NCBI GenBank assembly: GCA_020137815.1
Contig: CM035361.1
Coordinates: forward strand, 5,738,458-5,799,815
Direction of reading: 5' to 3'
DNA from: Hormiphora californensis
Lineage: Eukaryota > Ctenophora > Tentaculata > Cydippida > Pleurobrachiidae
Length of the DNA stretch: 61,358 nucleotides
The notes below the pieces were generated by a model. The model was not told where the DNA came from. It was given only the letters and a program-made list of their open reading frames with translations, and ran no database searches. The first letter of the stretch is position 1. Every line of letters begins with the position of its first letter. Positions 23,801 to 37,584 of the stretch are shown here, one piece after another. The position numbers and the translations under genes are program-made.

Positions 23801-26800
23801 GGGTAAGGGGAGGGTTAAATGCCAGAGAGATTTTGATTGGGCTTGACTACATGTGATGACAAATAAGTATTAGGGCGTAAATCATGTCAACGACAACGCA
23901 TTTAGGACTGATATATGGATTTTATACCGGTGAAAATGAGGATGGGAGATTTTCCAGTGAAGGCGAGGCCCTCCGCGGTCGATTTAGTTTGTAGAGTTGT
24001 TACCGGGGCACACCAGTTGTACTTCCAGACCTGATAAAAAGTAATGGGGATAAGAATAGTAGAATAGTTATGGGTTTTGGGGCACTGGGAGCTGTGTGTG
24101 TGTGTGTGTATACTACCTGACTTGTTCAGAATATTACTAGAAAGGGAGGAGAGGGAGTGAAAGTGAACATATTCTATCTATTCAGATCCATTTAGCTCAT
24201 GATATCTATTACCCCCACAAAGTGTGTGCGTCAAGAAACTGTATTTTCTTACTAAGCTGCATGTGTTGTCATGGAAACGGGGGGAGAGTGTGCAGAGTCA
24301 GCAGCTGTATCAGTGAAGTTTGGACTAAGCTGTTATACTTCAGTAATCGGTACACCATGCACTAACAGTGTAACACCATGCACCCCGATGTATCATGAAT
24401 AAAAACGAGTCCGTTAAATCAAGGTTTGACTGTAGTACGGAAGATATTGTCATACATACAATACATGTAGTTCAATACTGAGCGGTTAGATCAGCAGCAT
24501 TTTTGCACATTGTCATAGCTTCTGATCTAACTGCTTCTATCAATACTTACCAGCACAGTACGGCGGTTAGTGGTACACTTACCAGCACAGTACGGCGGTT
24601 AGTGGTACACTTACCAGCACAGTACGGGGCGGTTAGTGGTACACTTACCAGCACAGTACGGGGCGGTTAGTGGTACACTTACCAGCACAGTACGGGGCGG
24701 TTAGTGGTACACTTACCAGCACAGTACGGGGCGGTTAGTGGTACACTTACCAGCACAGTACGGGGCGGTTAGTGGTACACTTACCAACACAGTATGGGAC
24801 GGTTAGTGGTACACTTACCAGCACAGTACGGGGCGGTTAGTGGTACACTTACCAGCACAGTACGGGGCGGTTAGTGGTACACTTACCAGCACAGTACGGG
24901 GCGGTTAGTGGTACACTTACCAGCACAGTACGGGGCGGTTAGTGGTACACTTACCAACACAGTACGGGGCGGTTAGTGGTACACTTACCAGCACAGCTGT
25001 ACGGGGCGGTTAGTGGTACACTTACCAGCACAGTACGGCGGTTATTGGTACACTTACCAGCACAGTACGGGGCGGTTAGTGGTACACTTACCAGCACAGT
25101 ACGGGGCGGTTAGTGGTACACTTACCAGCACAGTACGGGGCGGTTAGTGGTACACTTACCAGCACAGTACGGGGCGGTTAGTGGTACACTTACCAGCACA
25201 GTACGGGGCGGTTAGTGGTACACTTACCAGCACAGTACGGGGCGGTTAGTGGTACACTTACCAGCACAGTACGGGGCGGTTAGTGGTACACTTACCAGCA
25301 CAGTACGGGGCGGTTAGTGGTACACTTAACAGCACAGTACGGGGCGGTTAGTGGTACACTTACCAACACAGTACGGCGGTTAGTGGTACACTTACCAACA
25401 CAGTACGGGGCGGTTAGTGGTACACTTACCAGCACAGTACGGCGGTTAGTGGTACACTTACCAGCACAGTACGGCGGTTAGTGGTACACTTACCAACACA
25501 GTACGGGGCGGTTAGTGGTATACTTACCAGCACAGTACGGGTCGGTTAGTGGTACACTTACCAACACAGTACGGGGCGGTTAGTGGTACACTTACCAGCA
25601 CAGTACGGGGCGGTTAGTGGTACACTTACCAGCACAGTACGGCGGTTAGTGGTACACTTACCAGCACAGTACGGGGCGGTTAGTGGTACACTTACCAGCA
25701 CAGTACGGGGCGGTTAGTGGTACACTTACCAATACAGTACGGGGCGGTTAGTGGTACACTTACCAGCACAGTACGGGGCGGTTAGTGGTACACTTACCAG
25801 CACAGTACGGCAGTTAGTGGTAAACTTACCAACACAGTACGGGGCGGTTAGTGGTACACTTAACAGCACAGTACGGGGCGGTTAGTGGTAAACTTACCAA
25901 CACAGTACGGCGGTTAGTGGTGCAATAAACCTCGTTCAGCTCAGGTACAAAGACGGTATGCACCAGATGATACTTGTTCGTGGTACAGTAATCCGCCAGA
26001 GAACCGTATTGAGTCCGTGTACTGACATATTCTGTTATGTTTTCACCTGGAAGAAAAATTCTAGCTAGGCATCACTATCTACCTAAATTATGCACTCTTT
26101 ATCTCCTAATTCGTTTATTACCCATGTGATTTTCGGCTTAAATTACTGCTTGTATGTTATTCTTTAAAAAAGGAGGCAGTTGCTTTCTCAATCTCGTTGT
26201 ATTTGAACTAAATTTTTGGGCCTTATACAAGGTGGGCCACGGATTGTTGGTAAGGGTTAGCGAGTTGTCCCGTCAAAACGGTGATAGTTGCGAGAATAAA
26301 AATCATGGGAGCACTCTGGATCAATTTCTTGGTAACTTTTTCCATAATTTTTTGTCAAAAATTTGAAAATTCATTTTTCATTCCTTCATTCATTTCTCGT
26401 TCATTTATGATGTGAGCATCCTAATTTCTGCCCCTTTTTTTTAGAATGAAGTATTTGCATTTTTTAAGTTTCGAGAAAATCGACTTTAAAGTTTTTTAGA
26501 GGGTTTTTCGGAACTAAAATTGTCATAGAAGCCCAAATAGTACGTCAAACGATTTATGACTTATACCACAAGAATCCTGAAGGAATTCTGCAGGACTTCC
26601 AATTATCAGCTATCATCAAATTTGTCTCAAATTGATGTCAGGCATCAAAATTGATGCCTTACTCTGTTGGTTACTTCACTTATATTACAGTTTTGAAAAT
26701 ACTTCCGTTGCTAGACTGATATCGACTGAAGCATAATTTTTCGTGGTAGATACTTCAGTAATTACTTCACTCAAAAAAATACTTCATCATAATAGCAACA

Positions 26801-29800
26801 AAAGCACCTAAAAAGTACTTCACTTGCATATACTTCAGTAATTACTTCATTCCTAAAAATACTTCTTCAGAACTGTATTCAAAATGCCTAAAAGTAACTT
26901 AATCGAACAAAAGTGTACATGTGCTTCAAAATCGCAATCTTACTTCAATATTTTGGATAAAATCACAAACGAAGTTAATTTTCATTTAACACGCAGTGAA
27001 GTATAAAATGTGTTAGAATTCTTGCTAGTCTTGAAAGTAACTCCAGAGCAGCAGCTGCAGACAAACAGACGCACAGACAAACAGACGCACAAATTACAAC
27101 TGCAGCAGCCTGCAGCAGCCTGCAGCAGCCTGCAGCAGCATAAAGAGATGGGCCGCCCGCCCTTCGGGCGGAATGTTAAAATCATGGTGCTGATAAATTG
27201 AGCGAAAACAGAAAAACGCTATGGCAACCCTCAAACTAAGACGAACCTGCAGATAAAATCTGGAAGATTAATCTGTTCCGGTACGAGTCATACTTTGAAA
27301 TTGGTTGAGTTCGGCTTGTAATATCAGAGTGAAACATGGAGATTGGAGATTCAAGAATTTTCTTCCGACCTCTACACAGGTCCGTGTTCATAAAATATGA
27401 CAGACATACAAACAGATCACAGACATACAAACAGATCACAGACAGACACACAGACAGACACACAGGCCAGTTCATTACATGTTTTAACAATCGATTGGCT
27501 GATAACCAGTCACGTGACCTGAATAATGAGCTCGGATTGGTTGTTTATTTGGTCCGGTCGGTTGCTGAGAGATAGAGAAAGGGTCTGACAGAGAGATAAT
27601 ATCGATGAGAGGGAACGGGAGTGAGATTGTCTCCATTCGGGTTATTCACGAAGAGGAGTATTTGTCTAGGAGTGTGGGAATGTAAGGACAGAACAGTTAG
27701 ATGACAATATATTTTGTTAATATTTGGATGATTTGTATCCGTATTCTTTAATTTTTTACAAACATTTCAAATTCCCGTGAGTGTGATAGTTCAGTGACAT
27801 GGGAGACAGTGGGAGGCAAAGTGACAGGGGTTACAATGGGAGGCAAAGTGACAGGGGTTACAATTGGAGATAAGGTGACAGGGGTGACAAAGGGATATAA
27901 GGTGACAGGCCCTCACTCACCCCCCTTCCCCAGGTCATCCTGCCTCCTAACTCACCCCCTTCCCCAGGTCATCCTGCCTCCTAACTCACCCCCCTTCCCC
28001 AGGTCATCCTGCCTCCTAACTCACCCCCCTTCCCTAGGTCATCCTGACCCCTAACTCACCCCCCTTCCCTAGGTCATCCTGCCTCCTAACTCACCCCCTT
28101 CCCCAGGTCATCCTGCCTCCTAACTCACCCCCTTCCCCAGGTTATCCTGACCCCTAACTCACCCCCCTTCCCCAGGTCATCCTGCCTCCTAACTCACCCC
28201 CTTCCCCAGGTCATCCTGCCTCCTAACTCACCCCCTTCCCCAGGTCATCCTGCCTCGTAACTCACCCCCCTTCCCCAGGTTATCCTGACCCCTAACTCAC
28301 CCCCCTTCCCCAGGTCATCCTGCCTCCTAACTCACCCCACTTCCTTAGGTTATCCTGACCCCTAACTCACCCCCTTCCCCAGGTCATCCTGCCTCCTAAC
28401 TCACCCCCTTCCCTAGGTTATCCTGACCCCTAACTCACCCCCTTCCCTAGGTCATCCTGCCTCCTAACTCACCTCCCTTCCCTAGGTTATCCTGCCTCCT
28501 AACTCACCCCCCTTCCCCAGGTCATCCTGCCTCCTAATTCACCCCCTTCCCTAGGTTATCCTGCCTCCTAACTCACCCCCTTCCCTAGGTTATCCTGACC
28601 CCTAACTCACCCCCTTCCCCAGGTCATCCTGCCTCCTAACTCACCCCCCTGTAATTGCAATAGGAGAGACAAAACGAAACGGGTATACATTCAATGTACA
28701 TGGTGGCTAACTAAGCAGCAGCTGCGTGTGGTGGGAGAAATGGCTTACCCTATATTTTTTACTATTTTACAACAAATGTCTGAGAGTGACAGAAACATTG
28801 TACCGCTGCAGCATGATACGATACACACGGATGTCCGTTAGCTACTATTTGAACTCCAGACAGGTTGAGTTTTCAAACCAGCTGCAGCTGGCCCCCTAGC
28901 CTTTCGGAATGATGTAAATTTGAAACCAAACGCTAGGGCAATAACTTATAAAACCTTATGAGGTCAGTGTTTGACAACACTGTTTGTGGTGTCTCTCTCT
29001 CTTTGTCTCAGAGTGACACTCTTACATAGAGATAATCCCAGAATCATGATCACCCCGGCCCCCAGACATCTCTTCTCCACTTGTTGAGTTACCTAACAAC
29101 TGGTTGTGTTGTGTCGTTACGACAGTACGGTACTGGAACATAATGCTACCTTTGAATGTGGGGTTCTAAGTTCGAAGAATGAGATTGGAGTGACGTAGTT
29201 GTGACGGTGAGGATGAGTAATTCGAGATGTGAACGATAATTATAATTACTCAGAATAGAATAATTATTATAGGGATCGCCTCCGTTCGACCTTCATCATG
29301 ATGATGCTGCAGCAAAGAACAAATCTTGGAAATTACTTCATTTGGCCGGACTTGTGTTATAAATGGCACATATTATAATAAAAAATGAAGTATTCTTAAG
29401 TTATGAAGTATTTTTTCTGGATGCGACAAGAAGCATTTGAATTCCACAGATTTATGAAGCATTTTCAAATTGAAGTAAATGAAGTGAAGTATCTTCTGAT
29501 TTGAAAATACTTCAAACAAAATCTGCAACTGATTTATGAAGCATTTTCAAATTGAAGTAAATGAAGTGAAGTATCTTCTGAGTGGACAATACTTCAAACA
29601 AAATCTGCAGCTGATTGAAGTATTTCAATAGAATTTTTTAAATGAAGCAAACAACTGAAGCAAATTTTTCTGCGGTTATTACTTCTATGGTAGAAAAGTT
29701 TAACGAAGCAGTATTTATTTCCGAATTATATTAGCGAAGCAATTGCCATTTGCTTCACTTTTCTGCAGTTTTTCAAAAATAAAAGTACTTCACAAAAAAC

Positions 29801-32800
29801 ACTTCACTCTATTTTTTGAAGATTGAGACACGAGACTTAGCCCATCTTGTAGATCTTTTTCTCCTGATCAAGATGGTATAAATAACTCAAAATCGCCAAA
29901 ATTGCAAATACTTCATTCTAAAAAAAAGGGGCAGATTTTCCATCATGGTGCTATTTTTCTTTGGCTTGAATTTATCTTTCCAATGAACACCATAAAAATG
30001 AAATTGAAGCACCAGGTCACGTTGCAGTTGAGAAAATGCTCATGCATGATTTTGGCTCTTCCTGCGACTTTCAATGAGCTGTATCACGGCTGCCTTTTGT
30101 TCAATCTTTTTCAAAATTTGGGTGAACATTGGATAAACAAAGATCTTTGCTCACAAGAAAAATCAAGGTCAAAACTCAAAGTTCATTTTTCATTTTTGGT
30201 AGTTCATTCCACTCATTCAGGAACTAACATCCCTAAAGTCATGAAAAGTTTTGGGTTTTGTTTGGCCTATGCTCTGCAATGCTAGAGAGGTGTAGTAGCG
30301 TGTTTCCGGGCTAGTTTTTGGGTGTCCATGTGATCATGATGATACCTGACACCTTATTTGGGCCATAATTAAGAGATTTTCTCAAGTTGAAGCATGTGAC
30401 TTGGGTTTTCTGTGATTGATATCGTGAAACAATGTTATGGGATCCCATAGCACCCCTAAAATGATGATTAATTCAACAAAATGAGTTGATTTATGATCGA
30501 AATTGTTCGTTTAGTTGAGTTTGTCTTCGGTTTAAATCTTTTCAATAATAAATCAACTCATTTTGTTGAATTAATCATCATTTTAGGGGTGCTATGGGAT
30601 CCCATAACATTGTTTCACGATATCAATCACAGAAAACCCAAGTCACATGCTTCAACTTGAGAAAATCTCTTAATTATGGCCCAAATAAGGTGTCAGGTAT
30701 CATCATGATCACATGGACACCCAAAAACTGCGGGGGGAGTCAGGTGACAGGATTTTCTGACTCCCTGTGGCAGCCTAGGGCCTAATCTCATGGGGGGTGG
30801 GTGCTGCGGGTCCTTCGCAGGAAGGACCCGGGGAGGGAGGTCTCTCTGGGGAAAGGCCAGGGATAGGTCCCGTAGCCGCGATCCTGGGGCCTGATGGATC
30901 AATAAAGTGCGGTCAACTGTAACAAATGGTATTAACACAAATTGAGGGAATCCTGCCCTACGACCAACACGATAACACTTAGTAAATATATACCAACATT
31001 ACTCAAGTGCCAATAAAGCTTTTGTGCAAGGGCTCCTGTTGCTCCAATAACAGGCACCGGCGGGCCAGAATCTGGCCGGGTGAACTTTGAAAAACCGAGT
31101 AGGGGCCAGGAGCCCCTGGGGAACCTCTGCCAAAATTTCTAATCTCGGCACAGGATAAGTATATCTGAATTGCACTGTACCCAACAGCTCCGTGGTCTAA
31201 TGGCCACAATCTGGGCTAAGAAGCATAAGATGCCAGGTTCAAATCCCGGTCAGGCGACTTTATAGATATCTTTTTTTTCACTTTTGCTTGATATTGAAAC
31301 ATTTAAATTTCCGATAGTATCGGCGATACACGATACAACAAAACAAATATGACAAAGACCAGAAACTGGATTCTGGCAAACTAACAGCACCCGAAAACAC
31401 CATAAATCAAGCAGAGCTACTGGCAATACAATTGGTAATAAAGAAACTGCTAGAAATGGGAATGAAGGAGTCACACCTAGTGATCCACACCGACTCTAGC
31501 ACTACACTATCCCAGTCACAAACCAGGCGATGTATCTAAGAATAACCCTGGACAAAAACTCAAACTACAAAGCCCACGTCCAAAATAAAACAGAAACAGT
31601 TAAACGATCTGCAAGACCACTGAGACACTTCATGACAACAAAATGGGGAATATGCACAGCCCAAGGCAGATACGTTCACGACAATATACTTATGAAGACC
31701 CTGGCATATGGGGACAGAGAGTGCTGAAAAACCAAACACTCAAGATGAAGCTGGAAGCAGCACAGAACCCTATCACTCGAAGGATCACCGGAGAACACGA
31801 ACACACTCAGCACATAGTGCTAACCACAATGGCAGGAGTGGACGATGTCACTTACCATATCAACAAAGAAAGTATCGATAACTATATACACCTGAAGGCT
31901 GAGGGAAACTGGTCAACAGACCCCTTCCACGAGCTCATCTAACGCACTCGAAAGCTATGAAATTACTCATAATATAACAAGCCTAAAAATTCCTAATGCC
32001 ATCGACCAGACAAAACACACTGATATATCCTTCGAACAAAACTCCCAACTGAGCAAGAACAAACTAATAAATGCGTACACAGACGGGTCAAGAATAGAAA
32101 AAGACTCAACACACCAGACAGGGGCAGGAGCCATAGTCTACATAACCATGACATCATCCTAAAAGAATCCCTGCACCCGAAAACACCATTAACCAAGCAG
32201 AGCTACTGGCAATACACTTGGTAACCAAGAAACTACTAGAAATGGAAACAAAGGAGTCGCACCTAGTGATCCACACCGACTCTAGCACTACACTGAGAAG
32301 ACTAACAAGAAATTTCTCAAACTCAAAACAACTAACCGAAACTCTACGAAGTATACACGAACTGCAAAGAGATAATGGCGTAGAAATAGTAAAGGTGAAA
32401 GCCCATGCAAACATAGAAGGTAATGAGAGGGCAGATCAAATAGCAAAACAAGCGACTGCAAACAGCAAAAACACCCAGAATGCACTGGGACAAACAAAGA
32501 GTCAAATAACGACAAAGCTGAAACAACAATACAAGACAGGGATAACCGCCGAACTAAAGACAAAAAATTGCTCTGAGTTTACCACAACGATTATCGGGAA
32601 GATTATTAAAGAAAACACAAAACTAATCAAAAACAAGGAAACAATGAGAAGTCTGACACTGACCATATCGGGCCAGAACAACCTGGGAAGCGCTCTCTCC
32701 CACAGAGACCCTTCCATAAATCCCAACTGTGAGTTATGTGGGGAAAGAGAAAACTCCAAACACAAACTACTAAACTGTCCTGACCTTGACCACCTCAGAT

Positions 32801-35800
32801 ACACCCAAGAGTATCAAAACATCAAAGAAAACATATACAATGAAGACGAGCCACTAGAACTAAAGAAACTCACCAATGTAGTCACCAAATCCGGTCTATT
32901 CAAATAAAACATAACGCTACCACCAAAATGATTCTATACCAACGGTAGTTCAAAAGTGCACACTGGCAAAGTCCTGATCTCATCAGGTAGAGTCTGTTGA
33001 AACCATCACGGCAGAAGCAAATCCGCAACTAGCAAAAGCGCAATACAAAACAAGTCACTAGCCTTTGGACTGGCCCCCCACAGCTAGATCGGCAAAACAA
33101 AAAGAACAGCGCCACCTGGGTCGACTCGATCATAGCTGCTATGACGACTCGATGGACCGAACCCTACCACTGTACCCCGATCAGAGGTACACGCCTGGAA
33201 ACAGGCAGGTGGTAGTGCACAAATGGTGCCTCATCATGGTGAAGATGAACGCGCGCCATCGTTCGGCAATTAACCTATTCTGGGGAAACCCAGTACCGTA
33301 AGACTGGTACAGTAGTACTAGTGCGCCTGCTGTTGGTGGTGACCTTCATGCTCTTTATCGAAACAGTTCTCGTCTGTCGACTCGTGTCTTCCAATGGAAG
33401 GGTACTACTAGGGGGTACCGGGGAAACCCGGCGCTACCTTGGTGGGACCTGACCGGGAGATCGAGCACGGCGCTCTGGGCAGCCATGTGTGTTGGTGACC
33501 TGAGGAGAGAATTGTGAAATCAAGGGAACGCTGCTCCCCAACGACAGCAAGTGGGTGGAAGTACGGGAGGTACACGACACACACACACCCAAAAACTAGC
33601 CCGGAAACACGCTACTACACCTCTCTGGCATTGCAGAGCATAGGCCAAACAAAACCCAAAACTTTTCATGACTTTAGGGATGTTAGTTCCTGAATGAGTG
33701 GAATGAACTACCAAAAATGAAAAATGAACTTTGAGTTTTGACCTTGATTTTTCTTGTGAGCAAAGATCTTTGTTTATCCAATGTTCACCCAAATTTTGAA
33801 AAAGATTGAACAAAAGGGAGCCGTGATACAGCTCATTGAAAGTCGCAGGAAGAGCCAAAATCATGCATGAGCATTTTCTCAACTGCAACGTGACCTGGTG
33901 CTTCAATTTCATTTTTATGGTGTTCATTGGAAAGATAAATTCAAGCCAAAGAAAAATAGCACCATGATGGAAAATTAGGATGCTCACATCATAAATGAAC
34001 GAGAAATGAATGAAGGAATGAAAAATGAATTTTCAAATTTTTGACAAAAAATTATGGAAAAATTTACCAAGAAATTGATCCAGAGTGCTCCCATGATTTT
34101 TATTCTCGCAACTATCGCCGTTTTGACGGGACAACTCGCTAACCCTTACCAACAATCCGTGGCCCACCTTGTACAAACGTCTTTTAGGATGAATCCCGTA
34201 CCGAGCCTTGCATTTACTGCGAAATGGAAAATATCAATACTCACTGAGGAATTACAAACTAGTATCCCCATGATAAATCGATTCTTTTCCTGGCGCTTGA
34301 GGGTCCGCAAAAATGGTAAATTTCTTGGAGTCTACGTTCATGCAAACAAGTTAAATAATCCCGGAGACTGGAGATGGGCAGTTCGAATGATTGTTTGGAT
34401 AACTGGAACGGATCATCGAAAAGTGATGGAAAAGACTGTGTTTTCGCCAAAGCATTCTACGACTAAAGGCTGGGGTAAATTCATTTCCCTTGACAGACTG
34501 AAAGAGTTAGCTACCGATGATGTTTTCTCTCTGGACGTGGAAATTGAACAATATACAGCAGAGTGTGCGATACATTACAACAACGGACAGTATAACTGTC
34601 TTAACCTACGGCCAATAGAAATCGACTGTACATTTCCAACATCTGTTTTGACCATCCATGATTTCGAACCGTACGCAGTGACGCACCAGGAAAACTACGC
34701 AACATGGGTGGCGTCATTTTGGAGAAGTAAACACGATCGCTTGATGTTTGGACTGGCCGGTTTCAATGACCAGACTGGAAACATATTACAGGTTAAAGAT
34801 ACGAATTACAAACTGGCAGTCACTGTTATGGCAGAAGATGCAACAGTGCTTGAAAAAAGGCATCTCGTTTTTGGGAAGATAAACTTACGAATTACGGACC
34901 CTGTTGAGAGTGTTCGAATAGAAAAGCACATGGGAAATTTGTCTGTCTTGTTTGAAGTTTACGAAGATGACTATGCAAAAAAGGGTCTCAGACCTTGGAT
35001 CCGGACCAACTTCGGAATTGAGAGTCTCGGCAAAGCTGGACATGGAAACTTTTCCCTTAAAGTCGCTGAAGGAAACGGTGAGCTAAAAGTAAACTCCTAT
35101 ATCCTCTGTCACAACTCTTCGACCTTCAAGGAACTAATTGAGGAGGGCGGCGAAAAGGAACACGATGTCAGCGACTTCGACCAAGATGCAGTCCGGATGT
35201 TTACACGTGTCTGTTATTCAGGTAATTTGGATGAGTTGAGCGAAGGTACTACATTTCCCGTCTACAAAGATTTGGCAAAAATGCTTCTGGCCTTCAAAGT
35301 GGAATGGGCGGAAGATGAATTACTTGAACACTTCAAGAGTCTTCTTGAAACGGAATCCTTTGCAACCTTCGACGGATTCATGGAATACTGCGACTTTGCT
35401 TTAATGATGTGCATAAAGTTTAATTGTCATCCCTTTTTGGAAAGCATTGTTGCAGGCACCAGTTTATGCCGTGAAGACCTACAAAGGAACGTGTTGAGGA
35501 TGTTATATGAAGCGAACACCAATGCACAACTAGATCTCGTTATGGTTCTTGTGTCCGAAATGGACCTTGTGAACGAGTTTACAGATCAGATCCTGCTACT
35601 CATGGAGTCCAAGGATGATCTTTCTAAAGTGAGGTACATAATAGAGAACTGCGCTTTTCCAGAATGGGTCGATCCTGTCATAAGTATAAAGCTCTTCATA
35701 GCAAATTCAACAAAACTGAACATTAACTTTGTTAATAGCTTCATAAACATGACCGGTGTGGACGGAATGAGTGGCAAGAAACTAGGAAGTGAACCCCTTC

Positions 35801-37510
35801 TAGGCGATGGAACCTTGGCAACAGTAGCGAGGAATGTTTGGATCAAAGATGTAATTTCTAACTGGCCTGGCACTTGCCACCGACCATTTTGTGATACCAG
35901 AAGAGTTCTTGAAGATGAGCACAAAATATACGAAGTTCATTGTCCAAACGCGGATTGGACGGAATTTGCGAATTTAGTGAGCCGTGGTTAGTTGATAGTT
36001 CATAGAACACACATCTGTACGGATGGATAAACACTCGATACTTTCCAGTACCTTTGATTTCACTTGATTGATTCGATGGACCACGATCTAACGATTAGAT
36101 CTTATTATTATTGTTGTTTTCAATTATTTAGCGTGTGGCAAAAGAAGTAAAGTGAGGATTGTAAAATGTAATTATCTGTTCAAAAATTCATTAAATGTTT
36201 ACATGATCATAGTTTTCATTTGGGCTGTACCTGATTTGGGATCAAATAGGGATGCCTCTTGTTGGCCGCATAACACCCATAACACCTTGCTCCGTGGAAC
36301 GTAGTCCAAACTTGTCACCGTACCAGAGAGTCCTGGAATATAGGGTTCTCAATCGTGTTGTTACCACAAACATTTCATAATTAATCATTTAAAATCATCA
36401 AATTACCACCAGCTCTGTACTCTGTTTTTCCTAATTATATCATCCACTGCACTGAATCACATAAAAGTCTTTTTACCGTCAATTTTATGTATCAACTGAA
36501 TATCTTGGGTCCAAACTTTGACTGATCGATCAAAACTTCCACTTAGAATTTGCCAAGTGTTACTTTCGTGGTCTGAAATTACCTGAAATTATATGTTTGA
36601 GAGGGAGAGAATTTGCCTAATAACCGGTTACCCTCACATGAGATCAGAGATCTGGATATACAAACACTAAGGATTGGGAGTCTCATATCATAAGCTGTAT
36701 AATTATTACTTTTAGACAGGAAATAGCCAGGAGAGAGATTGTTACTTTAACTAGGAGAGAGTAGGAGAGAGATTGTTACTTTAACTAGGAGAGAGCAAGA
36801 GAGATTGTTACTTTAACTAGGAGAGAGCACACACTCACCTTTAGACATGTAATAGCCGCTGAATGGGCCTCCTTCACAGAAGAAATAAGATGTAGTCCCC
36901 GATCATTGGGATAAGATGATGTTTCATACATTATCAGAGCTCTATCAAATGATCCTGTGTAGATTCTGGATTCAATGCATACTATTGATCTAACTAGGTC
37001 CGTGTGATGCGTCACTGTCTCACCTGAAAGTATGTTGTTGAAGTTATATGGTCAATGTTTTTTGTCTGGCTCGCCGACAAATTGAAATTGTGTTGTTGAT
37101 AATGACGTGTTCATTCGAAATCAGGAACATAATGATCATTTTCAAACTTCAATATGAGTAGACCAGGGCATTGCCCATAATTTGCCCAAAAATTAGGGCC
37201 CTTGTAAGTCTGGTATCAATCTCAAAACTATTTGGTTCTGGATTTAGGATTAGTGGATTAAATCTGGTCTTACATTTTTCATTTAGGTAGGGGGTCGTCA
37301 GGCTAGTTCCATTGACGCCAAAAACCTTCACTGACTTATTGAGGCCTATCACTATCTGTTCTCGTTTGCTATTCCAAGCCACACAGTAAATAGGATTGTT
37401 TACGGCGATCTCCTGAGAGAGAGAGATAGAGAGAGATAGAGGGAGAGAGAGAGAGAGAGCTAGAGAGAGAGAGAGAGATAGAGAGAGAGAGATAGAGAGA
37501 GAGAGAGATA

Positions 37511-37584
<74 letters not shown>

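Larger units (their letters stand above)
26428..29934. mobile_element. 3.5-kb terminal-inverted-repeat element, 4-bp duplication
   Basis: Ends CTGCCCCTTTTTTTTAGAAT then GAAGTATTTGCA, with the complement at the other end. The duplication ATTT (26424-26427, 29935-29938) is supported by the empty site in the sister palindrome arm (CCTAATTTTCC, complement near 33975). Both subterminal regions (26690-26960 and 29320-29900) are packed with TACTTCA/GAAGTA motifs. The middle holds a truncated hAT MITE, a 35-bp minisatellite and no transposase. The superfamily is unknown. Confidence 0.82.
30730..33584 (+). mobile_element. LINE insertion, non-functional, 13-bp target duplication
   Basis: Bounded by ACACCCAAAAACT at 30717-30729 and 33585-33597, a length typical of target-primed insertion. 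It ends in a short CA repeat. On the plus strand it contains the end of a reverse transcriptase (YLRITLDKNSNYKAHVQNKT, 31530-31690), then an RNase H domain and a C-terminal zinc knuckle. The frames are broken. A piece of the RNase H region (31360-31512) lies upstream of the reverse transcriptase piece, repeating 32160-32290, so the copy is rearranged or derives from two templates. RNase H plus knuckle fits the I/Jockey/R1-like group. The stretch 30730-31350 is non-coding and may be a 5' UTR or a SINE. Confidence 0.75.
26228..34171. mobile_element. composite: palindromic element split by two later insertions
   Basis: The ends are CAAGGTGGGCCACGGATTG and complement, next to TA on both sides (26226-26227, 34172-34173). 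The original palindrome (about 1.6 kb) is now in three parts: 26228-26427, 29935-30729 (centre near 30520) and 33585-34171. A terminal-repeat element sits at 26428-29934 and a LINE at 30730-33584. The uninterrupted arm at 33585-34171 shows the empty site of the first insertion. The frames at 29902-30285 and 33520-33987 are the two arms read from opposite strands (HHGAIFLWLEFIFPMNTIKM in both). Confidence 0.85.

Noticed and set aside
24544-25920. Regular array resembling a CRISPR locus
   Set aside because: The units are contiguous with no unique spacers, the genome is eukaryotic, and the unit derives from an exon end.
25931-25932. Exon 8 ending at GAG-GTTTAT
   Set aside because: It is in phase, but the donor is weak and the WD blade would be incomplete. 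Extending to TTG-GTAAGT (25898) gives TTNRRTVLVWKYN and a strong donor.
29902-30285. 127-codon frame, also found on the minus strand at 33520-33987
   Set aside because: It looks conserved only because both are arms of one palindromic element. It has no known domain, and one copy is linked to a repeat end.
31182-31262. Functional tRNA gene
   Set aside because: A and B boxes are present but the acceptor stem does not pair and it lies inside a LINE insertion.
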